DNA of 64,000 bases. Origin: Candidatus Anstonellales archaeon (GTDB taxonomy: Archaea > Micrarchaeota > Micrarchaeia > Anstonellales > CG1-02-47-40). The notes under the pieces were generated by a model, which searched no databases, was not told where the DNA came from, and worked only from the letters and a program-made list of their open reading frames with translations. Both the position numbers and the translations under genes were made by a program. Below are positions 63,887-64,000 of the stretch, one piece after another. The stretch lies in the NCBI GenBank assembly GCA_038869735.1, contig JAWCQO010000006.1, positions 1 through 64,000 on the forward strand, in the 5' to 3' direction. Every line of letters starts with the position of its first letter. Position 1 is the first letter of the stretch.

Positions 63887-64000
63887 CTATCTACAGACGT
63901 GCCTCTCTATATCACACGTTGAGCCAGGACAATCATAATCAGAACTACAAACTGCTGAGACGCATCTGTATTGGTTGGGTCCAGAGCCAAGCTCACACCT
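63887..64000 (-). CDS. C-terminal end of a Cys-rich protein, partial
   Basis: The minus-strand frame from the window edge to TAG at 63887 codes 37 residues with six Cys, ending CVSAVCSSDYDCPGSTC...VC. The pattern C..D.DC....C resembles the tail of the pilin-like protein at 53854-54081. Most of the gene is outside the window. Confidence 0.6.
   Translation of the reverse strand, partial: RCELGSGPNQYRCVSAVCSSDYDCPGSTCDIERHVCR

Overview
The window looks like part of a DPANN archaeon, most likely a Micrarchaeota (ARMAN-type) genome. The support is: archaeal-only information genes (split primase PriS/PriL, GINS51, S27ae, S24e, L44e, S27e, aIF2-alpha, aIF5A, Nop10, Kae1, archaeal PheS); archaeal wyosine, diphthamide and hypusine enzymes; leaderless genes with TATA boxes about 25-30 bases before the start codon; and, most specifically, a single-chain three-unit tRNA splicing endonuclease of the epsilon-2 kind known from ARMAN-1/ARMAN-2 (50458-51636). 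The lineage call is an inference from gene content.

Layout. 1-9816: end of a giant N-glycosylation-rich surface protein with beta-helix and many Ig-like modules, one membrane helix, and a HerA/DUF87-type ATPase on the cytoplasmic side. 9860-16788: M42 peptidase, RNase Z, two unknown genes, PheS and a membrane protein. 16903-21256: Kae1, CPBP protease, S27ae, S24e, aIF5A on the minus strand, then TatD and an NYN protein on plus, a two-intron tRNA-Ala, and LSm. 21420-24599: MscS-like protein, two-intron tRNA-Gln, secreted coiled-coil protein, tRNA-Val with a T-loop intron, CutA. 24596-31704: minus-strand block with the HMG-CoA synthase/thiolase/DUF35 mevalonate operon and its usual regulator, NAD kinase, PHP protein, diphthine synthase and DUF63. 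31757-37048: PyrE, PyrF, NAD(P)H-hydrate dehydratase, a glycosyltransferase, deoxyhypusine synthase. 37154-42147: replication/translation operon PriL-PriS-GINS51-L44e-S27e-aIF2alpha-Nop10-PAC2. 42341-43351: class I (bacterial-type) GAPDH, with archaeal-type PGK at 54140.

The accessory part is 43844-62443. It holds five large proteins without recognised families (564, 1165, 857, 501 and 983 residues). Two of them (1165 and 501) end in long runs of amphipathic beta strands that look like outer-membrane beta-barrels. This island also contains the epsilon-2 endonuclease, the wyosine enzyme Taw1 and two class III signal peptide (pilin-like) proteins.

The strongest joined story is tRNA processing. 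All three tRNA genes seen here are interrupted, with five introns in total: two at 37/38, two in the T-loop at 59/60 and one in the D-loop. Each can be folded into a bulge-helix-bulge or relaxed version of it, and the same window encodes the broad-specificity endonuclease expected to remove them. RNase Z, PheS, Kae1 and Taw1 also act on tRNA. A second pair is aIF5A and the deoxyhypusine synthase that modifies it.
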